Assembly: GCA_016932335.1 (NCBI GenBank)
Contig: JAFGCZ010000006.1
Span: 248,001 to 312,000, forward strand
Length of the DNA stretch: 64,000 nucleotides
Reading direction: 5' to 3'
From: Opitutales bacterium
GTDB taxonomy: Bacteria > Verrucomicrobiota > Verrucomicrobiia > Opitutales > Oceanipulchritudinaceae
A program made the position numbers and the translations under genes. Each line of letters opens with the position of its first letter. Position 1 is the first letter of the stretch. Below, one piece after another: positions 30,032-39,347 of the stretch. Below the pieces are notes generated by a model. That model saw nothing but the letters and a program-made list of their open reading frames with translations, did no database searches and had not been told where the DNA came from.

Positions 30032-30223
30032 CCCAAGTGCTTAACCAAACTACAAACTATATTGAAACTATTTTTTTGAACTAAACTCTCGCTCTGTGTA
30101 AGTTCATAAGAGTAGACGAGGCAATTCCCCGAAACGTTCAAAAAATGAAAAAGTTTTTTTAGTTTTCTTTGGCCTTCCTTTCGATGGCTCGATTATTTGG
30201 AAAAATGGAGAGCGCCGAGGGCC

Positions 30224-31222
30224 TTAGAACAAGGCGGTTCCTGCGGTGCTCAGGGCGGAAATCGGGCCGCTGTCGCCCATGCTGTCCAGTGCCTGCTCAG
30301 CCTTGTTCAACATGCCGCGCAATTCCAGATACAAAGCGTCGTCGTTCACCAGTTTGCCCAGAGTTCCCTGACCATTGTTCAGCTTTTCCGAGAACTCCTG
30401 GAAATTGGCCAAGGTGGATTTCAAATCCTGCCCCATTTGCGTGTCAGTCATCAGCATTCCCAATGTGCCTTCGCCACTGTCGATTTTGTTGAGTAGTTCT
30501 TTGGCTCCATTGATGGTTTCGTTGGCGCTCTTAGCCGCCTCGCGGATGTTCTCCACGGTGGCCAGCATCTCGTCGTAGGCCTCGGGGGAGTTGATCAGTT
30601 TTCCGATCGTGCCCTCGGTTCCACGCAACTGTTCCGTTACTACATCCAGATTGGTGATGATGTTGTCCAGCTTTTCCCGGTTGTCGGTCACCAGGTGGTT
30701 CAGGTTGGTAAACAGGTTGTCCTCGCCTTCGCCGCCCAGATTGCCCAGACCGCTGAAACCGTCGGCAATCTTATTCAGCTTTTCGCCCAGATCACTGACT
30801 TGCTCCATCACTTCGTTAAAGGAGGCCACATGCTTGGTCTCAATGGCGTCCCCGCCCTTGAGCATGCCGTTTTCCGGGTTGCCGTAGCGGATGGAGATAT
30901 AGTCCTGCCCCAGTAGACTGGAGACAGCAATGCTGGCTACCGAATCCTTGGGAATGGCGTTGTAGGCTTCGTCGATCAGCAGAGTGGCCATACCCTGGCC
31001 GTCCTTCAGCCCGGTTTCCTTCACGCGGCCGATTTTTACCCCGGCCATCCGCACTTCGTCGTCGTTGGAAATGGTGCTCAGATCGCTGAACACGGCGTGG
31101 ATTTCGTAGCCTTTGGTCTTTTCAAAGCTGCGTTGACCCAGCGTGGTAAACACGGCGTAGATCAAAGCTACACCAAAGATAAAGAAGAGTCCGATACGAG
31201 TGGTATTGAATACAGTGTTCAT
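30224..31222 (-). CDS. MlaD-type MCE-domain lipid-binding protein
   Basis: Substrate-binding part of a Mla-type lipid transporter, anchored in the inner membrane and exposed to the periplasm. A single N-terminal membrane helix (residues about 9-28) leads to the MCE domain at about 38-115 (YEIHAVFSDLS, then VRMAGVKIGRV and SLLGQDYISI). The remaining 200 residues are helical with repeats of a G-x-GT-G-L motif (GTEGTIGKL, GEGTLGMLM, GQGTLGKLV). This longer C-terminal region is typical of MCE proteins that span part of the periplasm. Its start overlaps the end of the ATPase gene by 4 bases (ATGA). Confidence 0.9.
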   Translation of the reverse strand: MNTVFNTTRIGLFFIFGVALIYAVFTTLGQRSFEKTKGYEIHAVFSDLSTISNDDEVRMAGVKIGRVKETGLKDGQGMATLLIDEAYNAIPKDSVASIAVSSLLGQDYISIRYGNPENGMLKGGDAIETKHVASFNEVMEQVSDLGEKLNKIADGFSGLGNLGGEGEDNLFTNLNHLVTDNREKLDNIITNLDVVTEQLRGTEGTIGKLINSPEAYDEMLATVENIREAAKSANETINGAKELLNKIDSGEGTLGMLMTDTQMGQDLKSTLANFQEFSEKLNNGQGTLGKLVNDDALYLELRGMLNKAEQALDSMGDSGPISALSTAGTALF

Positions 31223-32010
31223 TTTCCGTTCTCCGTTTTGCGGAAGCGAGGGTTTTCTAAATTGATTTTCGGGTTCAAAAATTCGGTAACAAGCGGATCT
31301 TTGCTGGCCTTCAGCTCATCAGGTGCTCCAATAAAGGTCATATTGCCTTCGTGCATCAGGCCCACGCGGTGCCCGATGGAGAGAGAGAGTTCGCGGTCAT
31401 GGGAAACCACAATACTGGTCAGTCCCGTCTGGCGGCTCACCGTAGCAATCAGTTCGCTGATCGTGGCCGACATAATGGGGTCCAGTTCACTGGTAGGTTC
31501 ATCATAAAGCAGCAACTGAGGTTCTGTCATCAAAGCCCGGGCAACTGCTACGCGCTTTTTCATCCCGCCGGAAAGCTCCGAAGGCATCTTCTGCGCGGCA
31601 TTTTCCAGAGAGAGAATCCGTAGCGTATCCATCACTTTTTCATGAATGGTTTTGCTGTCATAGATCCGGTGCTCCCGGGGGTAGAGGGCAAGGTTGTCAT
31701 ACACACTCATGGAGTTGAACAAAGCTCCGTCCTGGAAGACGATTGCCGTAACAATGTCCCTGTGGGTGCTACTCTCAAAGGCACTACGCCCACCGATCAG
31801 GACTTCTCCAGAGTCCGGTTTTTCCAACCCGATGATGTGCTTCAGCAACACGCTTTTTCCCGTGCCACTGGCGCCCATAATCACAAAGATTTCCCCCGGA
31901 GCCACGCTCAGCGAGACCCCGTGGAGCACTTCATGATCACCGTAGGACTTGCGCAAGTCCTTCACTTCCACGGCAACAGGTTCTTTTTTGACTGTTTGAG
32001 ATAAAGGCAT
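31219..32010 (-). CDS. ABC transporter ATP-binding protein, MlaF-type
   Basis: ATPase that powers the MCE lipid transporter on the cytoplasmic face. Walker A is GASGTGKS (46-53), the Q-loop lies in VFQDGALF, the signature is LSGGMKKR (146-153), and Walker B is LLLYDEPTSELDP (166-178). The GMKKR signature variant and the Glu-Leu-Asp-Pro D-loop fit the MlaF/Ttg2A family. It lies between the permease (5-base gap) and mlaD (4-base overlap). Confidence 0.92.
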   Translation of the reverse strand: MPLSQTVKKEPVAVEVKDLRKSYGDHEVLHGVSLSVAPGEIFVIMGASGTGKSVLLKHIIGLEKPDSGEVLIGGRSAFESSTHRDIVTAIVFQDGALFNSMSVYDNLALYPREHRIYDSKTIHEKVMDTLRILSLENAAQKMPSELSGGMKKRVAVARALMTEPQLLLYDEPTSELDPIMSATISELIATVSRQTGLTSIVVSHDRELSLSIGHRVGLMHEGNMTFIGAPDELKASKDPLVTEFLNPKINLENPRFRKTENGK

Positions 32011-32015
32011 GGCGA

Positions 32016-32768
32016 TTACAGAAGAGCTTTGGTGATGAAATAGTTGATAAACAGAACAAAGATAATCGAGGCCACTACCGAGCGTGTTACGCTCTGGCCG
32101 ATCTCACGCGGGCCACCGCGGGTGTTCAGCCCAATGCTGCTGGCGATAATCACCACGCTCAGTCCGAAGACTTCCGCCTTAATCAGGCCGTCCATCAACG
32201 CATCCGTGGTCACAAATTCCGTCAGGGTGCGGAAATAGATGCGGTAATCCAAATCAATAAAGGGCACCACCTCGCAGACTACGGCTCCGCCGGCCCAGCC
32301 GGCAACAAACGAGCCCATCGTCAAAATAGGCATAATCAGTGCAATGGCGGTAATTCTTGGCAGCACCAGAAAACGCTCCGGCGGAATGTTCATGGTCTGC
32401 AGCGCGTCCACCTCACGGTAGATTTTCATAGAGGCCAGTTCAGCCGTGATCGCCGAGCCAATGCGCCCGACCACCATAATGGCCGTCATTACCGGCCCCA
32501 GTTCGCGTACCAGTGCCAACCCCACCACACTGCCAATGTAGCGGTTTACGCCCAAATTCTGAAAGCTGAAGCCTACCTGCAGGGCCAATACCGCCCCAAT
32601 ACAGAAACTGAGGATCAGCACCAGCGGCAGGGTCGCATTGCCCATAAAGAGCAACTGCTCTCCCAGGCGTTGCCTTTGCCGGGGCAGGCTCGGCAGGTAG
32701 CGCAGGGTGCGCAGTACCAGCACCACTGCTGTGCCGATGGAATCAAGGGTTTGCGTAATCACCTTCAT
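32016..32768 (-). CDS. MCE-associated permease, MlaE-type
   Basis: Inner-membrane permease of the lipid transporter. The ATG giving MKVITQTLDSIG (250 residues) is chosen because it begins 7 bases after the stop codon of the upstream gene; a TTG ten codons earlier would overlap that gene. Hallmarks are the amphipathic N-terminal helix and the conserved ALVRELGPVMTAIMVVGRIG. The rest of the conserved region is AELASMKIYREVDAL and the C-terminal NTRGGPREIGQSVT. No STAS protein (MlaB) accompanies it. Confidence 0.92.
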   Translation of the reverse strand: MKVITQTLDSIGTAVVLVLRTLRYLPSLPRQRQRLGEQLLFMGNATLPLVLILSFCIGAVLALQVGFSFQNLGVNRYIGSVVGLALVRELGPVMTAIMVVGRIGSAITAELASMKIYREVDALQTMNIPPERFLVLPRITAIALIMPILTMGSFVAGWAGGAVVCEVVPFIDLDYRIYFRTLTEFVTTDALMDGLIKAEVFGLSVVIIASSIGLNTRGGPREIGQSVTRSVVASIIFVLFINYFITKALL

Positions 32769-32775
32769 AGTAAAC

Positions 32776-34239
32776 TTATTCGTTGGATGTGGTGTCAATC
32801 AGCCCCCAGAACAAACGGGTGCCGCCACCGGTTTCCCGCCGGTCGAATTCAATCAATCCAGTCAAGAAGGAAAGTTTTGCATTTTTGCCGTCGTCAACGG
32901 CCTCAAACAGGGGCCCGATATTGATGCTGCGGTAGCCGTCGCTTTGTTTTTCGGCACTCACTAAATCCCAGAGCAGGCTCTGCCTTACGCCCTCGGGGTT
33001 TTTCTCATAGCGGTAGAGGGCAAACAGGGGGCTCCATAAATCCCGCACTTCTTCATTGTGCGGCATAAACACCTCGAAGGGGCTGAGCGTTTGCAGCTGG
33101 GTGGTTCCCGCGCCATCATTCCAGTAGCTGAAAATCGGCCACAAATGGCTTTTTTGGGCATGGAAATTGGCCCCTTTATTAAACTGCTGCTCATCCCACC
33201 AGATAAACCACAGCAACTGGTTGCGGTGGATGTCCAGGCTCATCTCCTGCCGGTTTTCAAAACGCCACAAAGGCCACAAGAACCACTGTTTCTGGTAGTT
33301 CGGGCGCTTGTAGTTCGTGTAAATGGGGGCCAGCCGGTTGAGATACTCCTCTTCTCCTCGGCCCTGCACAATCAGAGGCCAGAAATAGCGGATTTCGTGG
33401 TAGCTCGGGCGCGGCTCCCACTCATTGGTATAGCCGAAGAAAGGCCAGAGGAAGGTTTCGCTCTTCATCCCTTCGGCGCTTTCCCGCGCATAGAAGGGGA
33501 GCACTCCCAGCCGGTGATACGGGGTTTCCGCATCCAGATCATCATAGTAATTATACAACAGCGGCCACAGTCCATAAGTGTGGCTGTAATCGTTTGTCTT
33601 CTCGAAGTGTCCGAACAAAGGCCATACACCAAAGCCACTGCTTTCTGGCCCGTTGCGGTAACGGAATACCGGGTAGAGCACGGTATAATCCGTATGGTTC
33701 TGCTTTTCAAATTCTCCGTAGAGTGGGAACAGCCTCCAGCTGATGCGCTTGTGGAACAGGCGGTTTTTCAGCGTTCCCCATACCGGGAACAATGCCCGGT
33801 AGGATTCTTCCTCGTTCCCGTTCTGGTAACTCCAGTAGAGCGGCCAAATTTCAAATTTCCTCAGCGACTCTCCATTGCCGTAATCGGCTTTTAAGCCATT
33901 GGCAATGCCCCCCAGCATTTTCCAGCCGTAGCCGTAGCGGCGTTCGTAATGGCTGAACAACGGATAGGCGACATGCACCTCATCCAAAAGCGTATTTTTA
34001 TCGTGCCGCTCCAGAAAAAGAGGCCTCTGCAGAACCTTTTCCGTGGTAGCATCGCTTTCTTCTCCCAGAAGGGGACCCAAAATGGCCAGTGATTCATCTG
34101 CTCCCGGCTGATCCGCGGATCGGTCGACAACAAACGGCCAGACATTCAGTTCCAAATCTGTCGGTGCTTGAGCCTTGGCAGAATCTAAAACCAATATCAG
34201 TAAAAGACTTGTGGTGATTTTCTTGACGAGTGGGCGCAT
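32776..34239 (-). CDS. Secreted WPL-repeat protein, unknown function, first gene of the mla operon
   Basis: I do not recognise this family. It has 487 residues, an N-terminal signal peptide ending near AKAQA (no lipobox), and about 17 short repeats of an aromatic/hydrophobic strand centred on [WFYL]-P-[LVIF]-[FYWL]. Examples are IWPLYWSY, LFPLYGEF, VWPLFGHF, LWPLLYNY, LWPFFGY and LWPLWRF. In the middle of the protein the repeats recur every 17-24 residues, separated by charged turns. The pattern suggests regular beta strands, a barrel or a solenoid. It is followed 7 bases later by the MlaE permease, so the product is probably periplasmic or in the outer membrane and linked to lipid transport; that is inference. 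Confidence 0.85.
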   Translation of the reverse strand: MRPLVKKITTSLLLILVLDSAKAQAPTDLELNVWPFVVDRSADQPGADESLAILGPLLGEESDATTEKVLQRPLFLERHDKNTLLDEVHVAYPLFSHYERRYGYGWKMLGGIANGLKADYGNGESLRKFEIWPLYWSYQNGNEEESYRALFPVWGTLKNRLFHKRISWRLFPLYGEFEKQNHTDYTVLYPVFRYRNGPESSGFGVWPLFGHFEKTNDYSHTYGLWPLLYNYYDDLDAETPYHRLGVLPFYARESAEGMKSETFLWPFFGYTNEWEPRPSYHEIRYFWPLIVQGRGEEEYLNRLAPIYTNYKRPNYQKQWFLWPLWRFENRQEMSLDIHRNQLLWFIWWDEQQFNKGANFHAQKSHLWPIFSYWNDGAGTTQLQTLSPFEVFMPHNEEVRDLWSPLFALYRYEKNPEGVRQSLLWDLVSAEKQSDGYRSINIGPLFEAVDDGKNAKLSFLTGLIEFDRRETGGGTRLFWGLIDTTSNE

Positions 34240-34365
34240 TCCTTGAGTATAAAGAAAACGGCAAGGGCAGGCTTAACAGATAAGCCCGCAATTGAATGAG
34301 TTTAGGTCGGTTGCTGAATAAAATATCAACCGCGTTCTAGCAGGAAGTTAACGAAAGGCAAGTCT

Positions 34366-34938
34366 TTGCGTATCACAGGAGGCCAAGCGAAGGGAATACC
34401 CCTCAAAGTTAATACGGGCTTACATTCAGTAAGGCCCGCAACCGATCGTATGCGTGAATCCGTATTTGCCAGTCTTCAGCCATACTTGCAGCAGATTCGT
34501 TTTCTCGATCTCTTTGCCGGTTTTGGCTCCTACGGACTCGAGGCACTCAGTCGGGGTGCTCGTGAAGGTATTCTCCTGGAGAAAGACCGCCGCGCCGTGG
34601 AATTGATCCGTCAAAACATCAAATCGGTCACAAAAAGTGTCGGCTGCCAAGAATCGGCTGTCAAAGTATGCTCATGCGATGTCTTTAAGTGGAAACCGGC
34701 ACCGGGCGAATGCTTCGATTTGATTATCGCAGATCCGCCCTATGGACTCTTTCCCGATGTATTGACTCCACTTTATGAACGCGCCGCTTCCTGGCTTGCT
34801 CCCGATGGGATTTTTCTTCTGGAGGCTCCGGGACATCTGGAGCTTGTTCGCCCGGGGTGGGAGTGCTCGCGGCGCTTTGGCAAGGGCGCCCATGAACCGA
34901 CCGTTTCTGTGCTTCGCAGGGAGTCTCAGTCCCAGTAA
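34366..34938 (+). CDS. rsmD: 16S rRNA (guanine-966-N2)-methyltransferase RsmD
   Basis: Methylates G966 of 16S rRNA in the 30S head. It begins MRITGGQAKGIPL, the standard RsmD N-terminus, from a TTG codon. AAAGG at 34354-34358 sits 7 bases before it, which supports the TTG. Motifs are RPATDRMRESVF, the SAM site LDLFAGFGSYGLEALSRGA and the catalytic ADPPYG. Its 190 residues are typical. It converges on the RsmE-like paralogue with a 13-base overlap at the 3' ends, and is divergent from the WPL-repeat/mla operon. Confidence 0.92.
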   Translation: MRITGGQAKGIPLKVNTGLHSVRPATDRMRESVFASLQPYLQQIRFLDLFAGFGSYGLEALSRGAREGILLEKDRRAVELIRQNIKSVTKSVGCQESAVKVCSCDVFKWKPAPGECFDLIIADPPYGLFPDVLTPLYERAASWLAPDGIFLLEAPGHLELVRPGWECSRRFGKGAHEPTVSVLRRESQSQ

Positions 34939-35639
34939 CCTGTTTTGGCCAGTAGAACCGATGCGGCAGTAGTCGCCGCGGTCTCCGTTCTCAGGACCCG
35001 CACGCCCAAATGCCGCAGAGGTATGTTGTGCGCTCTGAGCACATTACGCTCTTCAGCCGAAAAACCGCGCTCCGAGCCCACGACAAAGCCGACGGCTTTC
35101 CCCGTGTTTTCCCAGGTCGCCAGCGAACCTTCCGCTTCGTAGTTATCCAGCCCCACACTGCAGGCAGGGGCGTTTTTTAATGCCTCTTGTAAATCAGCAG
35201 CATGGCTGATTTTCGGTAAATGCGTGGAAAATGCCTGCGCTGTGGCCTCTTCCAAATGGCGTATCCATTCATCGCTCGTCCACAGGCTGCTTTCCGCATA
35301 GGAGGGCTCACCCTTATCGCTGAGGAAAAAACACATGGAACCCACTCCCAGAGTGGTCAATCCCTGCAGCAATTTACGCGCGGTTTGCGGGCGGGGTAGC
35401 CCGATAATGGCATGCAGTCCGGAAAGCGCTTCAGCCGTCTCTCCCCAGGTAAAACTCAACTCCATCGAGTCCTCATTGAGTTGCGCTATGGTTCCTTTGC
35501 CGCGGGCTCCGTTGATGTAGCCCACGTCCAGCGTATCTCCAACACGCATTTTCAGCACACTGTAAATGTGCCCAAAGCGTGGATCGCTTCGAGGCAGTGT
35601 CAGGCTGGTGCAGGCTTCCGGTAAGAGCAATAAATTCAT
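34926..35639 (-). CDS. RsmE-family RNA methyltransferase, divergent paralogue
   Basis: A second SPOUT methyltransferase of the RsmE family, 237 residues. It keeps LGVRVLRTETA at 211-221, close to the RsmE consensus, but has VGSERGFS at 187-194 where RsmE usually has GPEGG. The region that aligns with KGK-x-[DE]-x-x-x-QK-x-TELG in RsmE is replaced by RKLLQGLTTLGVGS. This suggests a different RNA target or a changed active site. It overlaps the end of rsmD by 13 bases. Confidence 0.8.
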   Translation of the reverse strand: MNLLLLPEACTSLTLPRSDPRFGHIYSVLKMRVGDTLDVGYINGARGKGTIAQLNEDSMELSFTWGETAEALSGLHAIIGLPRPQTARKLLQGLTTLGVGSMCFFLSDKGEPSYAESSLWTSDEWIRHLEEATAQAFSTHLPKISHAADLQEALKNAPACSVGLDNYEAEGSLATWENTGKAVGFVVGSERGFSAEERNVLRAHNIPLRHLGVRVLRTETAATTAASVLLAKTGYWD

Positions 35640-35774
35640 AAATCAGATAGAGTTGGCACAATCTGCCCCGCATTTTCCATCTCTGCCCGCCTGCCGCAAT
35701 GAAAAGTTCCGCTTACGGGGAAATAAAGTTGCCTCCATCAATGGATTTGTCCTACTGTTAATAACTGTTGTTAT

Positions 35775-35987
35775 ATGAGGCCCAAGAGACGTAGATACGG
35801 AATACCCCCTGAATTGGATCTGACCGATCGGCTCACTTCCGTGGTTGGCCAGCGCAAGAAAAAACGCCTGGGTCCCATTCTCTTGGCTCCTTTTCACCTG
35901 ATTGCCGCCTGTTGGTACTGGCTCATGGAAACCAAACCCAAAAAATCAGGTAGACCTCCATTCCGTAACCCTCCGGGGCTTGACTGA
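35775..35987 (+). CDS. Small basic protein with one hydrophobic helix, unknown
   Basis: I do not recognise it. The 70-residue product is strongly basic at both ends (RPKRRRYGIPPELD and ETKPKKSGRPP) and has a hydrophobic stretch at about residues 33-50 (PILLAPFHLIAACWYWL). It could be a membrane-associated small protein. There is no clear ribosome-binding motif before ATG. It lies between the divergently transcribed RsmE paralogue and tcdA. Confidence 0.45.
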   Translation: MRPKRRRYGIPPELDLTDRLTSVVGQRKKKRLGPILLAPFHLIAACWYWLMETKPKKSGRPPFRNPPGLD

Positions 35988-36033
35988 TTGTTTGGCCTTG
36001 CCAATACCGTTTTCCCTGTGAAAAAGCTTCCAC

Positions 36034-36813
36034 ATGAGTAATCGGGGATACGCAGATCGTTTTGGTGGAGTGGGGCGCCTTTATTCAGAGGAAGGATTGC
36101 TTCGCCTCAAGCAGGCCCATGTATGTATCGTTGGAGTTGGCGGAGTCGGCTCCTGGGCTGCTGAAGCCCTTGCCCGCAGTGGTCTCGGGCGCATTACCCT
36201 GATCGACAGCGACGAAGTCTGTATCACCAATATCAACCGTCAACTGCACGCGCTGGATGCCGATATTGGCCGCTCCAAGGTCGATGTCATGGCTGAACGC
36301 ATTTCCCGCATCAATCCTGAATGCACGGTTACTGCCCTCAACCGTTTTTTTGTTCCCGGAACAGCTGAAGATATTCTTGCACTGAACCCTGACTGCTTTA
36401 TCGATGCCATCGACAACCTCCCCAATAAGGCCCTGCTCCTGGCCCGTTGCCGCGATTTGAAGATTCCCGTCTTTAGCAGCGGGGGCGCCGGTGGACGCAG
36501 AGATCCCTCACAAATCCAGGTGGCCGATTTGGCTAAAACGCATGGAGATCCTCTGTTGGCTTCACTGCGCAAGCAACTCCGGGCCAACTACCGCTTCCCC
36601 CGTGATCCGCGTCGCAAATTTGGCATTACCTGCGTGTTTTCTGCTGAACCGCTGCACTTTCCCTGGAAAAATGGAGAAGTTTGCTCTTCAAAGGAAGCCG
36701 GCGAAAGTCTCCGCCTGAACTGTCAGAGTGGATTTGGCACTGCCAGTTTTGTGACCGGTACCTTTGGCTTTCAACTGGCGGCCTGCGCAGTCGAGCGCCT
36801 GGCAAACATTTAG
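36034..36813 (+). CDS. tcdA: tRNA threonylcarbamoyladenosine dehydratase
   Basis: E1-like ThiF-family enzyme that cyclises t6A to ct6A in tRNA using ATP. The nucleotide site is VGVGGVGSWAAEALARSG at about residues 33-50, with Asp58 in TLIDSDEVCITNINRQLHA. The family-specific middle GGAGGRRDPSQIQVADLAKT distinguishes it from MoeB/ThiF, as does SAEPLHFPW. The final FGTASFVTGTFGFQLAA is also typical of TcdA. Its 259 residues match CsdL/TcdA. Confidence 0.92.
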   Translation: MSNRGYADRFGGVGRLYSEEGLLRLKQAHVCIVGVGGVGSWAAEALARSGLGRITLIDSDEVCITNINRQLHALDADIGRSKVDVMAERISRINPECTVTALNRFFVPGTAEDILALNPDCFIDAIDNLPNKALLLARCRDLKIPVFSSGGAGGRRDPSQIQVADLAKTHGDPLLASLRKQLRANYRFPRDPRRKFGITCVFSAEPLHFPWKNGEVCSSKEAGESLRLNCQSGFGTASFVTGTFGFQLAACAVERLANI

Positions 36814-36908
36814 TCTGTAACAAATTCAGATTGCATTTGCAGATACGGAGAAACCATTTATTATTAGTATATTATATACCGATAATCCCCGATTTCCCCT
36901 CTCCGTAT

Positions 36909-39347
36909 ATGAATTCCGAAACAACAGACCGCTATTTCGAAAATGAGGTCTTTCTCGAAAACGAGGTCTTTCACCTGTGCTCCTGCTGCCGGGAGCAGTC
37001 TTCCCGGGTTGTTCAATTTCTGGAATCCCGCCAAATATCGCTTCGCAGTGGAGACGACCTTGCTGAAGTCAGGCAATGGATCGAAGACCTGGAGCATGGC
37101 CCCAGGCTTCTCATGCTCCCACGGTGTATTGTTGACGACGGAGAACTCTTTCAAGAGGTGCTCGATTGGGCTCGCGATCAGTTCGTATACATTATCCTCA
37201 TCCGCAACCAAAAGGATCCCTTGCCTCATGTGGAACTTCCGTTCCACGTATGGGCTGTATATGAGGACTCCGACGACGGCACGCTTTTCAATACCCTAAT
37301 TCGAGTGGTTCAGGTCTATAAGCGCGAGGCTAAATACCGCGCCGACTACCTGATCCTTCAGCAACATACGGAATTCCAGAAAGAATACATAAACCTGAAA
37401 AGTCGGGAGTTGGATGACAATGCCCTCTTTATGCGGCGACTGGTGGATTTTCTGCCCGTTCCCATGTTTTTCCGCAACAGCCGCAACGAATATGTCTTCT
37501 GGAATCGGGCACTGGAAAAAATTCTCGGCGATGTGGTTAACTGTTTTCAGGACAACCAATTGGAAACCCTTATCGGAAGGGCTTTTGTGGAGTTGTGGAA
37601 ACCGGAAAATCAAAATAGGGAAAGCGTTTGCCTACAGGTTGAAATGCGCTTTACCGATGGCCAGATACACCCCATTCTTTTTTATGTGTCCGAATTTATC
37701 AACCCGTGGGATGATGGAGAAAAGGGATTTTTAGGCTGTATTATTGATATTTCTGACCAAAAAAAGGCAGAACTCGAAAGAATAGAACAATTTAACCTTT
37801 TGAGAGCCGTTATAGATCTGCTTCCCGACTTCATTTATGCCAAAGATCGGGATTCTCGCTTTATTCTCGCCAATAAGGAAGTCGCCGAAAACATGGGGCT
37901 CGAATCTCCGGATAAGTTGATCGGTCGTACCGATCACGATTTTTTCCCAAAGGAATTTGCCGATATCTACCGCGCGGATGAACTGCGAGTGATGAATACC
38001 GGTTTGCCTATGCCGCAGATTATCGAAAAAACCCACAATTCCCGCACTGGTAAGGATATGTGGCTTCATACCCGTAAAGTTCCTTATTATGACTCCACCG
38101 GTAGTATCATTGGTATTGTCGGATCGGGTACGGATATCACCACCATTAAGGAGATGCAAAGCCGGCTTATTCAGCTGGAGAATATTATTAATTCCAGCCG
38201 GATGATTGCTGTGCTTATCGATTACAAAAATAATCACATTGTTAAGTACATCAGCGAGGGGATATGTCGTTACGGATATGACATCGATGACTTTGCCATG
38301 GGCAAATTACGTTATTTGGATATTATTGCCCCTTCGGATAAACCCAGTATTACTGTGGAATTAAATGCCGCTGCCAGTCAGCATGTATGCTCTGTCAAAA
38401 AAGAATACCGCATTCAGGACAAAGATGGGAACCTGCTATGGGTCGAGTCATTTGTTGAGTTACTCTATGATTCCCATGATGAGCTTAGCCATCTGCAGGT
38501 CATTACCTTTGATATTGAAGACCGCAAGCGGGGAGAAAAAGAGACAGAACTCATGCAGGTGCGTTTGCGGCAGGCCGAAAAAATGGAATCTATTGGTCAG
38601 TTGGCTGCAGGCATTGCTCATGAAATCAACTCTCCTATACAGTTTATTGGAGATAATGCTGTCTTTTTCCGCGAGGCGTGGGATTACCTCAGTGCTCATA
38701 TTGATTCCAACGATTTGGAAAACGATGAGGACATGAAATACTACTATAACGAAATTCCACGGGCTATTAAGCAAAGTGTGGAGGGAATTGAGCGCGTAAC
38801 AAGCATTGTTCAGGCCATGCGCGAGTTCTCTCACCCGGGCGCGAGGCAGATGAACTTCTCCGACCTCAATAAGTCCCTCGATCAGGCAGCCACCGTTTGT
38901 CGCAATTCTTGGAAATACCATTGCGAACTCGTTAAAGATTTTGACCCCGACCTTCCGGCCGTCTATTGTGATGTCAGCAAAATTAATCAGTGCTTCCTGA
39001 ATTTAATCGTGAATGCCGCCCACGCCATAGAAGAAAAAATCGGCTCCACTCCGCAAAAAATGGGGCAGATTACACTCATCTCCCGCAGGGTTGATGAAGA
39101 CCGCGTCTACATCTGTGTGACAGACACCGGTTGCGGTATTCCACGGGAGAATTTGGAACGCATTTTCGAACCTTTCTTTACTACCAAGGATGTTGGTAAA
39201 GGTACCGGGCAAGGCCTTTCGCTTTGCTACGATACCATCGTCCGGCAACACCATGGAGAAATCCAGGTCAGTTCCGAGGTGGGCAATGGAAGTGAGTTTC
39301 ACATTTATCTCCGAGTAAAACCAACCGATGAGCACGCAAAAACCTAA
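36909..39347 (+). CDS. Multi-PAS sensor histidine kinase
   Basis: An 812-residue soluble kinase. I choose the ATG giving [10 protein letters not shown]; the open frame continues upstream but overlaps tcdA. Residues 1-140 form an uncharacterised N-terminal domain that may be a degenerate receiver. Three PAS domains follow at about 175-285, 295-415 and 425-540 (the second with [18 protein letters not shown]). The phosphoacceptor is His571 in [14 protein letters not shown]. The HATPase has [30 protein letters not shown] and [11 protein letters not shown]. The stop overlaps the next gene by 20 bases, so the response regulator is its probable partner. Residues 11-21 contain a duplicated ENEVF unit. 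Confidence 0.9.
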   Translation: MNSETTDRYFENEVFLENEVFHLCSCCREQSSRVVQFLESRQISLRSGDDLAEVRQWIEDLEHGPRLLMLPRCIVDDGELFQEVLDWARDQFVYIILIRNQKDPLPHVELPFHVWAVYEDSDDGTLFNTLIRVVQVYKREAKYRADYLILQQHTEFQKEYINLKSRELDDNALFMRRLVDFLPVPMFFRNSRNEYVFWNRALEKILGDVVNCFQDNQLETLIGRAFVELWKPENQNRESVCLQVEMRFTDGQIHPILFYVSEFINPWDDGEKGFLGCIIDISDQKKAELERIEQFNLLRAVIDLLPDFIYAKDRDSRFILANKEVAENMGLESPDKLIGRTDHDFFPKEFADIYRADELRVMNTGLPMPQIIEKTHNSRTGKDMWLHTRKVPYYDSTGSIIGIVGSGTDITTIKEMQSRLIQLENIINSSRMIAVLIDYKNNHIVKYISEGICRYGYDIDDFAMGKLRYLDIIAPSDKPSITVELNAAASQHVCSVKKEYRIQDKDGNLLWVESFVELLYDSHDELSHLQVITFDIEDRKRGEKETELMQVRLRQAEKMESIGQLAAGIAHEINSPIQFIGDNAVFFREAWDYLSAHIDSNDLENDEDMKYYYNEIPRAIKQSVEGIERVTSIVQAMREFSHPGARQMNFSDLNKSLDQAATVCRNSWKYHCELVKDFDPDLPAVYCDVSKINQCFLNLIVNAAHAIEEKIGSTPQKMGQITLISRRVDEDRVYICVTDTGCGIPRENLERIFEPFFTTKDVGKGTGQGLSLCYDTIVRQHHGEIQVSSEVGNGSEFHIYLRVKPTDEHAKT

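Larger units (their letters stand above)
29760..30223. other. 464-base intergenic region with two minus-strand terminators
   Basis: No convincing gene is present; the open frames here are short, unusual in composition and lack ribosome-binding sites. It holds two intrinsic terminators facing left, about 160 bases apart. The stretch between them is AT-rich with purine/pyrimidine runs and a 12-base ATCCCATGGGAT palindrome at 29841-29852. The arrangement would fit termination of the mla operon followed by a short independent transcript, or an attenuating leader of rsmE. Confidence 0.5.

Noticed and set aside
29831-30141. Small open frames on both strands between mlaD and rsmE
   Set aside because: They run through terminator stems and T-tracts, lack ribosome-binding sites and have unlikely composition.
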